NCBI RefSeq assembly: GCF_000024605.1
Contig: NC_013385.1
Coordinates: 987,501-1,051,500, forward strand
From: Ammonifex degensii KC4
Lineage (GTDB): Bacteria > Bacillota > Desulfotomaculia > Desulfotomaculales > Ammonificaceae
Direction of reading: 5' to 3'
Length of the DNA stretch: 64,000 nucleotides
The notes below the pieces were generated by a model. The model did not search any database and was not told where the DNA came from. It worked only from the letters and a program-made list of their open reading frames with translations. A program made the position numbers and the translations under genes. Positions 53,543-62,103 of this stretch are shown in pieces (the stretch's first letter is position 1; every line of letters starts with the position of its first letter).

Positions 53543-54055
53543 ATGTGGCGTAGCAAGAAGCTCCTGGTCGCGCTGGTGCTGGTGCTGACTTTGGCCTTTG
53601 CGATCCCGGTTTTTGCCCAGACGGCGGCCGGCAGGAAGCAAGGCATCCCGGCGAACAGGCCGAACCTGGTGCAAGAGCTGGGTTTGACTTCCGAGCAGTT
53701 GGCCCAGATCCGCGATATCCAGCAGCAGATGTACAACCAGACGCGGGATCTGCGCATCAAGCTCATGGACGCCATGTTCGAGTTGCGGCAGCTGCGCTGG
53801 CAGGAAAACCCGGATCGGGCGGCCATTGACGCCAAGATCAAGGAGATCAAAAACCTGCGCGACCAGCTCCGCCAGGCCGCTCGGGAATACCGCCAGAAGA
53901 TGGATTCGATCCTGACACCTGAGCAGAAGGAGAAGCTCCAGTCCCTGCGCGGTTCCCGGGGGTGGCACGGCCGCGGGGGTATGATGTGTATTGAGCCAGG
54001 GTTTCGTTCACAGCGAGGCTTTCATTTTTGGGTGGGTAATCCCACGGGAGAGTAG
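53543..54055 (+). pseudogene. Spy/CpxP-like periplasmic protein, 3' end cut by an IS
   Basis: Signal peptide (LLVALVLVLTLAFAIPVFA), then the Spy/CpxP LTxxQ-type repeats: LGLTSEQLAQIRDIQQQM and DSILTPEQKEKLQSLRG. About 147 residues are native; the last 23 (from CIEPGF on) are encoded by the IS481-like element. Spy proteins are small chaperones of the envelope induced by two-component systems. The helical core is intact, so the product may still work. GGAAAGGGGGTGAGAG is the ribosome site. Confidence 0.8.
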
Positions 54056-55127
54056 AGAGTTTGTAGGCATCGAAGATGTGCGGAGCCAGGTGATCCAGGA
54101 CTACCACCGGCATAGCCCCTATAGCCGGATGGTAGTGGGAAAGCGAGGTCGCTATTTCCATAGGAGTTTTCCCGTTCAGTTCCCGGCCCAGATGTGGACG
54201 CTGGTAGTTGTAGTAAAGGATCCACCTCTGGGCAGAGATAAGGAAATCCTTCTGGCTTCTGATACCTGCCAGGTAGGGGATGTAGAACTCTTCATCGTCG
54301 GTGCGGTGTGATCTTTCTACATAGCCGTTGGCTTCTTTTCTGCCTGCGGGTATGTTAAGCAGCTGGCAGTCAAGGCGAGAGAAGATAAGGGACATGAGTT
54401 TACGCTTTCTCGAGTTAGGAGGGCCACCGAACTCCGAGCCATTATCGGTCTGGATAAAGATTGTTTGATTAAGGCCGAAGGTTTTAAGCCAGTTTGCCAG
54501 GAGCACAAGGAAAGCGATTCCGTTGGCGAAAGAGAGGGAGTAGGCGAAGGCTATGAACCGGACCCTTGTTCGGACATCGATAGCGGTGAACTGGTAACGG
54601 GGCAGGCGGTTTTTCAGAATAGAGGAGTAGGCTGCGGCTGGGAGGGTTGTCTTATCGGCTATGTGCTTTACATCGACCTGCCAGAAGGAGAAGGGGGCGA
54701 AGGCCTGCACGTCGGTCCAGTATTTTCGGGAGCCTGTTTTGCTTTGGCGTTTGCGGCAGCGGATGTGGTGGCGTTTGAGGATATTTCGTATGGTGTAGGG
54801 GGAGAGCTTAATTTTAAGGCTTTGGTACAGGAGGGAGGCGAGGCGTTTAGGGCCCAGGTTAGTTTCCTGAGCGAGTTTTACGACTAGGGCTTCGAGTTCT
54901 TGAGGGGTACGGTTGGGCATTCTTTTTTTGGGGCCGCGAGGGAGGATACAACCGGACAAGTTTCCGCCGGATTCGTTTAGGCGTTTGCGCAGTTTATAGA
55001 TCCAGCGGACGGAGCAGCCCATTATGCGGGCTACCTCTTTAGGGCTACAGGTGGTGAGGAGGGAGGCCACGGTTTGGGCGATTGCCTGGGGGTTTCCGCT
55101 CCTCTTAAGTTGCTGGTATAATGTCAT
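53847..55127 (-). CDS. IS481-like transposase (integrase core)
   Basis: 426-aa frame: N-terminal HTH (SPKEVARIMGCSVRWIYKLR), then the DDE core with WQVDVKH (D), FIQTDNGSEFGG (D) and NGYVERSHRTDDEEFY (E). The frame runs through the left terminal repeat and about 46 codons into the Spy-like gene before a stop, so the real protein is about 380 aa plus a host-encoded tail. The IS481 family call rests on layout and on ends starting TGT. Confidence 0.87.
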   Translation of the reverse strand: MTLYQQLKRSGNPQAIAQTVASLLTTCSPKEVARIMGCSVRWIYKLRKRLNESGGNLSGCILPRGPKKRMPNRTPQELEALVVKLAQETNLGPKRLASLLYQSLKIKLSPYTIRNILKRHHIRCRKRQSKTGSRKYWTDVQAFAPFSFWQVDVKHIADKTTLPAAAYSSILKNRLPRYQFTAIDVRTRVRFIAFAYSLSFANGIAFLVLLANWLKTFGLNQTIFIQTDNGSEFGGPPNSRKRKLMSLIFSRLDCQLLNIPAGRKEANGYVERSHRTDDEEFYIPYLAGIRSQKDFLISAQRWILYYNYQRPHLGRELNGKTPMEIATSLSHYHPAIGAMPVVVLDHLAPHIFDAYKLSTLPWDYPPKNESLAVNETLAQYTSYPRGRATPGNRAGTGASPSAQVSGSNPSSGGIPERPGGAGRAGF

Positions 55128-55253
55128 CGGGTGGGGTTCCTCCTTTCTTTAAGGTACACTTGCCAGAAGTGTAGAAGGGAGGGGATCCCCACCCTCTTTA
55201 ATACGCTCTTCAACTTCAAAAACCTCTGTGAACGAAACTCTGGCCCTTCTACA
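53987..55253 (-). mobile_element. IS481-like insertion sequence, about 1267 bp
   Basis: Ends TGTA...TACA. Inverted copies of GCCAGRGTTTCGTTCACAG lie at 53995-54013 and 55226-55244, 4 and 5 nt inside the ends. No target duplication is visible: left flank ATGATG, right flank CTGCTT. The right end abuts the leader of array 2 and the left end cuts the Spy-like gene. A rearrangement through the IS is likely. Confidence 0.8.
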
Positions 55254-55255
55254 CT
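55168..55255. repeat. Inverted repeat near the right IS end
   Basis: AGTGTAGAAGGG (55168-55179) is the exact inverse of 55244-55255. One arm is inside the IS, the other spans its right tip. It may be part of the transposase-binding end. Confidence 0.5.
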
Positions 55256-55395
55256 GCTTAAGTCTTTTAACTATTGACAGGAGCCTTGCGCTGTGCTAAC
55301 TTAGAGACAGCGAGAAATTCAAGGCTTCCGGCGAACGGTCGTTTGCGGCGAAGGCGCCATTACGCCGGGGGCCGGATCTCAAGCCCACAAAACGG
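55251..55395 (+). promoter_or_regulatory. CRISPR array 2 leader (145 nt)
   Basis: Same length and layout as the array 1 leader, with scattered substitutions, most in the 50 nt before the final GCCCACAAAACGG. Its start is shared with the IS tip (ACA). Confidence 0.88.
55274..55302 (+). promoter_or_regulatory. Promoter of CRISPR array 2
   Basis: TTGACA (55274-55279), 17-nt spacer, TAACTT (55297-55302), identical hexamers and spacing to array 1. Confidence 0.75.
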
Positions 55396-56487
55396 ATTTG
55401 TAGCCTACCTACGAGGGGTTGAAACATGAACTCTCCTAGCGTCATGGCTTCCACTACCTTCGGATTTGTAGCCTACCTACGAGGGGTTGAAACAGTACTG
55501 AAGAAGGCGGCGCAAGCCCCTTCTCTCCAGATTTGTAGCCTACCTACGAGGGGTTGAAACTACCTACTGCACCCCAGGCTGGGAAGCCCGGGTGCATTTG
55601 TAGCCTACCTACGAGGGGTTGAAACGGTCGTGGACCCCTTTGCGGGCAGCGGAGCTTTCGGCATTTGTAGCCTACCTACGAGGGGTTGAAACCCGATGTA
55701 CCCCCAACGGAGGAAGTCCTGAGGTTCTTATTTGTAGCCTACCTACGAGGGGTTGAAACGGAAAGCGTATGTCTAACGCCCCCCGGATGGTGGAGATTTG
55801 TAGCCTACCTACGAGGGGTTGAAACAGGATATCCCCCGGCTGCACCGGTTCCAGGCAGAAAATTTGTAGCCTACCTACGAGGGGTTGAAACCTGTATACT
55901 TGAGCCACCGCAAGAGGGACTATGTAAAATTTGTAGCCTACCTACGAGGGGTTGAAATGTGGAACGGAGCACCAGCGCCAGGAAGTTCAGTTCCATTTGT
56001 AGCCTACCTACGAGGGGTTGAAACCTTATACCACCCCTTTCGTAAAACGCCTGCAGATCCGATTTGTAGCCTACCTACGAGGGGTTGAAACTGGGCCTGC
56101 CGTGCTTTAGCTCCGCCACCGCCTCCCATTTGTAGCCTACCTACGAGGGGTTGAAACTGCCGCGTCGCCAAGCATGCCGTGAATCGCCACCCACATTTGT
56201 AGCCTACCTACGAGGGGTTGAAACAACTGCACGAGGATGTTGTTGATAAGACTGAAGGGAATTTGTAGCCTACCTACGAGGGGTTGAAACTCAAGGTCTT
56301 CTACTCGGACGGCAATTCTCCCTCTCATTTGTAGCCTACCTACGAGGGGTTGAAACGGGAAGCGCACGTCCAGCGCCCCCCGGACGGTGACGATTTGTAG
56401 CCTACCTACGAGGGGTTGAAACTCCGCCCATGCCGGTCTTCGTCCCCGCCAACACGGATTTATAGCCTGCCGGCAGTCGAGTTGCAC
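55396..56487 (+). CRISPR. CRISPR array 2: 16 repeats plus one decayed terminal repeat
   Basis: Repeats of 30 nt beginning ATTTGTAGCC and ending GGGGTTGAAAC, first at 55396-55425, sixteenth at 56393-56422. The ninth has T for the last C (55958). A strongly decayed terminal copy lies at 56458-56487 (ATTTATAGCCTGCC...). Sixteen spacers of 35-38 nt. No cas gene is adjacent; processing must use the Cas6 serving array 1, whose repeat differs at 3 positions. Spacer 4 encodes a methyltransferase motif, and spacers 6 and 15 are related to each other. Confidence 0.99.
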
Positions 56488-56512
56488 AGGATCAGGAAGC
56501 GAGGGAGCGGGG

Positions 56513-56539
56513 GAGGGAGCCGTTGGAGCCGGCTCCCTC
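56513..56539 (+). other. Hairpin after array 2
   Basis: GAGGGAGCC (56513-56521), 9-nt loop, GGCTCCCTC (56531-56539); perfect stem without a T-tract. It lies between the array and the next gene and may limit read-through from the array. Confidence 0.55.
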
Positions 56540-56593
56540 GCCTCCGAATGGTTAACAGTGCGGATGTTGCGCTTCGCCGGAGGAGGGGGAGGA

Positions 56594-58024
56594 GTGCTTG
56601 GAGAGCTCCTTATCGGTTCAGGAGTCGTGATAGGGTGGTTGTGGCTGCGAAATTACCGGTGGAGGCGGCTTCACGAAGAACTCAGTCGTCCGGTGGCTAC
56701 AGAGCTCGAGGATAATTCCTGGTACCGGATCGTGGAGCCTGCTGTGATCGGCGGGATTGCTGCTTATGACGCGGTCCACGCCTTAGCCATGATAGACGAT
56801 CGAGTGCTGGAGGCTATGGACTTTTCCAGCAAGCTCGACCTCGGCACGTTCAACCAGCTCAGCGAGTATGTCCGCCAGCAGTTCTTTACTGGTAGCGAGG
56901 CTTCCGTAGCTGGTGCTGTGGAAAGACTGCAGGGGTACACGGCGGAGCAGGTGGTAGCGGCGCACCTGGCTGCCCAAGGGCACGTGGTGGAGTTTCCCGA
57001 CACGCCAAACCAGGAAGGTTGGGATTTGCTGGTGGACGGGCATCCGGTGCAGGTCAAGTGCGTGATGGATTCGGAGCTCGTCCGAGAACACCTGGAGAGA
57101 TTTCCCGATATCCCTGTCATCGTCAATGCCGAGATAGGATCGTACTTTGCTGACAACAGTCACGTGGTGGTAGATAAAGATCTCCTGCACTCGCAGGTGG
57201 CCGAGCAAGTGCACCAAACTATCGACGGGGTTCATGCTCTGGACGTGGCACCTTTTCACGTGCCCCTCGTTACTCTTTTTCTGGCTACTGTGAAAGAAGG
57301 AGCTTTGGTGCTGGACAGACGCATTGCTCCTTCCGAAGCTTTTAAGAACGTGGTCAGGGATGTGGCGTGCGTGGGTGGTGGCGGTTTTGTCGGTAGCAAA
57401 GTGGGCATGGCGCTTGCCGGTATGCTGTTCGGTCCCGGCGGGGCAGCCGTGGGTGTGATAGTAGGCGCGATGATGGGCGCTGTCGTGGGGCGTGTAGTGG
57501 CTAGCAGAATGAGACATTCTCCTTTGGAGAAGGCCAAAGAAGAGCTCAATCAAGCGGTTTACGAAGCAGTGAAGTTTATTCCTGCGGCCGTGGCGGACAA
57601 GCTGGAAGCGCTGGGAAGGAAGGTTAGCGCTGTCAGGCGTCGTCTGAAGATAAGGCCGTGGGACTGGCTGTGGCCTTCCCGCCGGTACCTCATCTACCGA
57701 GAAATAAGGAGCCGGATAGAGAAGAGAATGGAGGAGTTGCGGACAAAGATGGCTGAAGCGCGCAAGGTCGAAGAGATGTATCGCACTCGTGTGGGGTGGG
57801 AAGGCGGGGTGTACAAGCCCGGGCTTGAATTTTGTCGGTGGGCCCTTGAAGAGAAGTTTAACCATCCTGACCTGGTAAAAGCCATGGAAAGAGTGGTTGC
57901 CTGTGTGGAACGGGTGAACGAGGAGGCACGTAAGCTGGGGGCAGGTTGCCCGCCTCCGTGGGAGCGTCTGCGGTCCTGGCTTGAGCGTTTGCGCGTCTGG
58001 CCCCGGCAGGGAGTTGAAGTTTGA
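56594..58024 (+). CDS. Membrane-anchored PD-(D/E)XK-like protein downstream of array 2
   Basis: 476-aa protein from GTG 56594 behind GGAGGAGGGGGAGGA; an in-frame ATG at 56564 lacks a ribosome site. Order: N-terminal membrane helix (LLIGSGVVIGWLWL, 4-17); helical region; a restriction-endonuclease-like core E118-x25-D144 (GWDLLVDG)-x8-Q153-V-K155; a glycine-zipper membrane segment (GGGGFVGSKVGMALAGMLFG onward, about 258-300); a basic, coiled-coil-rich C-terminus of 170 residues with several Trp. The D...QxK core is the form used by several PD-(D/E)XK nucleases. No CARF domain. No named family was recognised. It follows array 2 with no other gene between and ends 1 bp before the opposite-strand kinase, so it belongs to the inserted CRISPR segment. 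A defence or membrane-targeted nuclease is inferred. Confidence 0.72.
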   Translation: MLGELLIGSGVVIGWLWLRNYRWRRLHEELSRPVATELEDNSWYRIVEPAVIGGIAAYDAVHALAMIDDRVLEAMDFSSKLDLGTFNQLSEYVRQQFFTGSEASVAGAVERLQGYTAEQVVAAHLAAQGHVVEFPDTPNQEGWDLLVDGHPVQVKCVMDSELVREHLERFPDIPVIVNAEIGSYFADNSHVVVDKDLLHSQVAEQVHQTIDGVHALDVAPFHVPLVTLFLATVKEGALVLDRRIAPSEAFKNVVRDVACVGGGGFVGSKVGMALAGMLFGPGGAAVGVIVGAMMGAVVGRVVASRMRHSPLEKAKEELNQAVYEAVKFIPAAVADKLEALGRKVSAVRRRLKIRPWDWLWPSRRYLIYREIRSRIEKRMEELRTKMAEARKVEEMYRTRVGWEGGVYKPGLEFCRWALEEKFNHPDLVKAMERVVACVERVNEEARKLGAGCPPPWERLRSWLERLRVWPRQGVEV

Positions 58025-58025
58025 G

Positions 58026-59447
58026 TCACTTTGCTGCCGGAAGCGTCACTTTGAAGGTGCTCCCTTCGCCGGGTCGGCTTTGGACCTCGACCCGTCCCCC
58101 GTGCAGTTCCACGATCTGTTTCACTATGGCCAGGCCAAGGCCGCTGCCGCCGGTGGTACGGGCGCGGGCCTTGTCGCTCCGGTAGAATTTTTCCCAAATG
58201 TAAGGCAGCTCTTCCGGCGGAATGCCGGGACCGGTATCCTGGACGGTGAGAACTACCTCTTCCGGCGCGGATTCTACTCTGAGGGTAACGCTTCCGCCGG
58301 CGGGAGTAAACCGGAAGGCGTTATCGAGCAGGTTAATGATGACCTGCTCCAGCCGGTCTTTGTCGCCTAAAACGAGGGAACGGGGGGATACCTCGACGTG
58401 GAAGTGAAGCTTGGAAGCTTCCGGCGCTGCCTGGAATCGGGCGGCCACCTGGCTGGCGATTTCTCCTAGGTCCAGCTTCTCTTGCCGGATTTTGATCGCT
58501 CCCGTTTCCAGGCGGCGGAGGTCAAGAAGCTCGTCGGTCAACCGCTTCAGCCGCTCCACTTCTTCCCGGATGGTGTCGAGGTAGAGCTTCATTTCCTCGG
58601 GTGTCACCATACCGTCGAGGATGGCCTCCGTGTAGCCCTGGATGATGCTGAGCGGGGTGCGCAGCTCGTGGGAGACGGCGGCCACAAAGTCCCGTCGCGC
58701 GGCGTCCATGCGTTTAAGCTCGGCGATCCGCTTTTCCAGCTCCGCCGCCAACTTGTTGAGCGATACGGCCAGACGGGCTACCTCGTCCTGGCCCGTCACT
58801 ACCGCCCGGGCCGCATAGTCGCCGGCGGCCATTGCCTCGGCTACTTTCTCCATCGCCACCAGGCGCTGGCTGAAGTGGCGGGCGACAAATAAACTCAAGA
58901 GGCCGGCGAGCGCTGCGCCGCCCAGAAGGGCTGCCACCAGAGTTACCTCCAGGCCCCTTACCCTGGCTTCCAGGGGAGCAAGAGGGGCGTAAATGAAAAC
59001 GCCACCTGTGACTGCGTTGCCGGAACGGATGGGAACTCCGACCCAGAGGAGGCGCACCCCCTGGAAAAGGGGGAGCTCGCCTTCCCGGCAAATCGTTTTG
59101 CCGGCCAGCACGGCCGCCACATCTTCTCCGCTTATAACCGCTCCTTCCCAGAAACGGCGCCGTGGACCCATTCCACGGCAGTGTTGCACCCGTCCGGAAG
59201 CATCGACAACCAGAACTGTAGCCCGAAAGACCCGGCTTAAGAAGGCGACTCGCTCGCCCACTGCTTGAGGTGATGCTCCGGACGCCAGAAGCCCTGCGAG
59301 CTCTTCCGTCTCCGCCACCATCCGGTGGGCTTCAAGGCGGTAATAGGTCCACTTGATTGCCTTGGCTTGTGTCAGCCCTAGAAGACCCAGGACTAAGGCG
59401 ACCAGGAGCACCATGGTCAGCCAGAGCTTAGCTGCTATGCTCCGCAT
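58026..59447 (-). CDS. Sensor histidine kinase (HAMP type)
   Basis: 473-aa kinase: membrane helices near 10-32 and 165-190, an outside sensor domain between them, HAMP (RLVAMEKVAEAMAAGDYAAR), HisKA with AAVSHELRTPLSIIQGYTEA, HATPase with NLLDNAFRFTP, DTGPGIPPEE and GSGLGLAIVKQIVELHGG. Its start overlaps the response-regulator gene by 20 nt. Being next to the disrupted Spy locus, it may have sensed envelope stress (CpxA-like role); that is an inference. Confidence 0.93.
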   Translation of the reverse strand: MRSIAAKLWLTMVLLVALVLGLLGLTQAKAIKWTYYRLEAHRMVAETEELAGLLASGASPQAVGERVAFLSRVFRATVLVVDASGRVQHCRGMGPRRRFWEGAVISGEDVAAVLAGKTICREGELPLFQGVRLLWVGVPIRSGNAVTGGVFIYAPLAPLEARVRGLEVTLVAALLGGAALAGLLSLFVARHFSQRLVAMEKVAEAMAAGDYAARAVVTGQDEVARLAVSLNKLAAELEKRIAELKRMDAARRDFVAAVSHELRTPLSIIQGYTEAILDGMVTPEEMKLYLDTIREEVERLKRLTDELLDLRRLETGAIKIRQEKLDLGEIASQVAARFQAAPEASKLHFHVEVSPRSLVLGDKDRLEQVIINLLDNAFRFTPAGGSVTLRVESAPEEVVLTVQDTGPGIPPEELPYIWEKFYRSDKARARTTGGSGLGLAIVKQIVELHGGRVEVQSRPGEGSTFKVTLPAAK

Positions 59448-60141
59448 TCCGCACCTCTAGCTTGTAGCCCACGCCCCAGACAGTGGCGATGAGCGGGGGC
59501 GCCCCTGCCTGATTGAGTTTCTCCCGGAGGCGGGCGACGTGGGTGTCTACTGTGCGGGAATCCCCGTAAAAATCGTACCCCCAGACCAGATCCAGAAGCT
59601 CCTCTCGGCGGAAGACCTTCCCGGGTGACCTGGCGAGGGTGAGAAGAAGGTCGAACTCCTTCGGAGTGAGAGCTAGGGTTTTTCCGCCTACCGTTACCGT
59701 GCGCGCTTCCGGTTCGATTACTACGTTGCCCAAAACGATTTGCTTCCCCGGTGTGGAGCTTTTTCTGGCCCGGCGCAGCACCGCCTTCACCCGCGCCACG
59801 ACCTCCCGGGGGCTGAACGGCTTTACGATGTAGTCGTCGGCCCCGAGCTCCAAACCGAGCACGCGGTCGATTTCATCACCCCGGGCGGTGAGCATGAGTA
59901 TCGGCACATCGGAAATTTTCCGGATCTCCCGGCAGACCTCCCAGCCGTCGATTTTAGGCAACATTATGTCCAGGATGACGAGGTCCCAGTGGCCCGAGCG
60001 GATCTCTGCCAGTGCTGCTTCACCATCGGCCGCCTCGCCGACTCCGAAGCCTTCCGCCACGAGGTACTTCCGCAGTACCTCTCTTATCCGGTGCTCGTCG
60101 TCGACTATCAATATGCGGGCGGGTTCGGTCTTGGCTTGCAC
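59428..60141 (-). CDS. OmpR-family response regulator
   Basis: 237-aa receiver plus winged-helix regulator: ILIVDDEHRIREVL, phospho-acceptor in LVILDIMLPKIDG, KPFSPREVVARV, C-terminal TVWGVGYKLEV. First gene of the two-gene operon with the kinase. A candidate binder of the GTCACA direct repeat at 53487-53503. Confidence 0.94.
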   Translation of the reverse strand: MQAKTEPARILIVDDEHRIREVLRKYLVAEGFGVGEAADGEAALAEIRSGHWDLVILDIMLPKIDGWEVCREIRKISDVPILMLTARGDEIDRVLGLELGADDYIVKPFSPREVVARVKAVLRRARKSSTPGKQIVLGNVVIEPEARTVTVGGKTLALTPKEFDLLLTLARSPGKVFRREELLDLVWGYDFYGDSRTVDTHVARLREKLNQAGAPPLIATVWGVGYKLEVRNAEHSS

Positions 60142-60251
60142 CGAGGTCTCCTCCTCTTGCGCGCCTTCTTCGCCGAACTTTCCTCGTTAATTTTAACGTA
60201 TTTCCTGCCGGTTGACATTTGCGCTTTTGTAACCGAAGCAGGAAAAGCCAA

Positions 60252-61484
60252 ATGAAGGGGGAATATATTAGGGTGAGGCAAGGGCAAGGAGGTCAAGCGG
60301 CCATTATCAGCAGAGAGGAAAGGCTTTTTCTACCCTGTCCCTGCGGCAGCCGGCTTCCCTACATCGATTGCTGCGGTAGCAGGGTGGTAAAACTGGAGTC
60401 TTTGAGGCTTTCCCGGCTGGCGCGGGGACTCAAACGCAAGCTAAGCCACTTCGCCCAGCACCCTGCCTTTACCGAAGCGGCGGTCTGGGCGCAGCACCTT
60501 TACCTCAGCGAGATAGCCGGCTCGCTCCTCTCTCTGGACGAGGAGTTTGTAGGCGAGCGCTGCTTCGAGTGGTTCATTTTTGATTTCCCGGTGGCGGGAG
60601 AGCACACGGTACTCGATCTTTTCCTACGCCTTTACTGGGAAGAGCTGAGCGAAGAGGAGCGCAAGCTGCTCAAGTCCTGGCGCCGGGCCCCCAACTCTTT
60701 CTACGAAGTTAAGGCGGTGGGCAGGGAAAGGATCCTTTTGCAGGACCTTTTCAACCGGGGGAAGTTCATCGCCCGGGGGTTTGCCCGGGGAGCGGAGTTA
60801 AGCCGGGGACTGATTCTTTACCTGCGCCTCTTGCGGGTGGGCGAAGAGTACGAGTTTTCCACCGCTGCCCTCTCGCTGGCCCCGGAGACCAAGCCGGTGA
60901 TAAAGGCCTGGCTCAGCCAGGACTACGAAGCTTACAAGGAAGCGCGCGGGAAGAAGCGCCTCCCCTGGTCTACCTACCTGCGGGAGAGGTCGCACCGCAT
61001 AATGGCCTGGGCCTCTTTCCTAAGCTCCGGGCGGGACGAGAAGCGGGCCGAGCAAGAAGGAGTATGGGGGGAGAAGCTCGACCGCCTGCTGGTCCAGCTC
61101 GAGGAGCAGCTGCTGCAAAAGGCCACTCTTGGCTTGGGCGCCTGGGGGGAGGAAGAGGAGCGGGAGGAAAGGCTGGAAGAGGAGCAGGCCTGGGCGCGAC
61201 CGGAGTACGCTGAGGTGGCCCGTCTGGTAGCCCGGGATCTGCGGGCGCGGGGCTCCGGCCCCCAGGTGGGCAGGGCGCTGGCCCTATGGCACCGCTTCTG
61301 CGCCGTAGCCCGCCCGACGATCCGCAAGGCGGCGGCCTGGGTGGCAGCCCTGGTGTACGCTGTCAACCGCCTGGAGGGCAACCGGGCCGTGAACCAGCAG
61401 CGGCTGGCGGATGAATACGGTGTGTCCGTCTCCTCTGTTTCGGTGAAATACCGCCTGCTCTGCCGCTCTTTGGGTCTGGAATAG
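60252..61484 (+). CDS. SEC-C zinc-motif protein with C-terminal HTH-like region
   Basis: 410-aa soluble protein. The N-terminus holds the SEC-C zinc motif PCPCGSRLPYIDCCG (about 26-40). A long charged helical middle includes acidic run EEEEREERLEEEQ. The last 60 residues (RKAAAWVAALVYAVNRLEGN then QQRLADEYGVSVSSVSVKYR) look like a cyclin/TFIIB-like or HTH fold. SEC-C motifs bind ribosomal or SecA-type partners. ATG 60252 is used; GTG 60273 after GAAGGGGG is an alternative. Function unknown. Confidence 0.7.
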   Translation: MKGEYIRVRQGQGGQAAIISREERLFLPCPCGSRLPYIDCCGSRVVKLESLRLSRLARGLKRKLSHFAQHPAFTEAAVWAQHLYLSEIAGSLLSLDEEFVGERCFEWFIFDFPVAGEHTVLDLFLRLYWEELSEEERKLLKSWRRAPNSFYEVKAVGRERILLQDLFNRGKFIARGFARGAELSRGLILYLRLLRVGEEYEFSTAALSLAPETKPVIKAWLSQDYEAYKEARGKKRLPWSTYLRERSHRIMAWASFLSSGRDEKRAEQEGVWGEKLDRLLVQLEEQLLQKATLGLGAWGEEEEREERLEEEQAWARPEYAEVARLVARDLRARGSGPQVGRALALWHRFCAVARPTIRKAAAWVAALVYAVNRLEGNRAVNQQRLADEYGVSVSSVSVKYRLLCRSLGLE

Positions 61485-61491
61485 GAAGGAT

Positions 61492-62103
61492 ATGCTGGAG
61501 AAGCTGGTAAGCCTGCTGGTCTACTATCTATCCCTCACCGGCTACTGGGGAATAGCGGTGGGGATGGCCATAGAGAGCTGCAATATTCCCCTTCCCAGCG
61601 AGATCATCCTGCCCTTCGGCGGGTTCCTGGCCTACCAGGGGAAGGTCACTTTCTGGGGGGCGGTTCTGGCGGGGACCGTGGGAGGGACGGTAGGCTCGGT
61701 TATCTCCTATTACCTGGGGCTGAAGGGTGGGCGCCCTTTTCTGGAGCGCTACGGGCGCTACTTCTGGATTTCCCCCCGAGAGCTGGCACTGGCGGAGGCT
61801 TGGTTTGCCCGTTACGGTGAAGCCACGGTCTTCTTTACCCGGCTAATGCCGGTCATCCGCACCTTTATCTCCTTCCCGGCGGGGATTGCCCGCATGAACC
61901 TAATACGCTTTACCGTTTACACTTTCCTGGGTTCTCTTCCTTGGAGCATATTCTTAACCTATCTGGGTTTCCGGTTGGGAGAGCACTGGGAGGAGGTGAA
62001 AGTCTGGCTACACAAGTATGATATAGCGGTACTGGTGCTGACGGTTTTGGTTTTAGGGTGGTACTGGAGTCATAAAAGGAGGGGTAAGAGTTGGCGCGGA
62101 TAG
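61492..62103 (+). CDS. DedA-family membrane protein
   Basis: 203-aa protein with about five membrane helices; IESCNIPLPSEIILPFGGFLA and GGTVGSVISYYLGLKGGRPF plus FFTRLMPVIRTFISFPAGIARM are DedA (SNARE-associated) motifs. Recent work places this family in lipid-carrier recycling such as undecaprenyl phosphate. Overlaps the next gene by 13 nt. Confidence 0.93.
   Translation: MLEKLVSLLVYYLSLTGYWGIAVGMAIESCNIPLPSEIILPFGGFLAYQGKVTFWGAVLAGTVGGTVGSVISYYLGLKGGRPFLERYGRYFWISPRELALAEAWFARYGEATVFFTRLMPVIRTFISFPAGIARMNLIRFTVYTFLGSLPWSIFLTYLGFRLGEHWEEVKVWLHKYDIAVLVLTVLVLGWYWSHKRRGKSWRG

Noticed and set aside
54465-54887. Plus-strand frame inside the IS481-like transposase
   Set aside because: Antisense of the DDE core, no ribosome site or family features.
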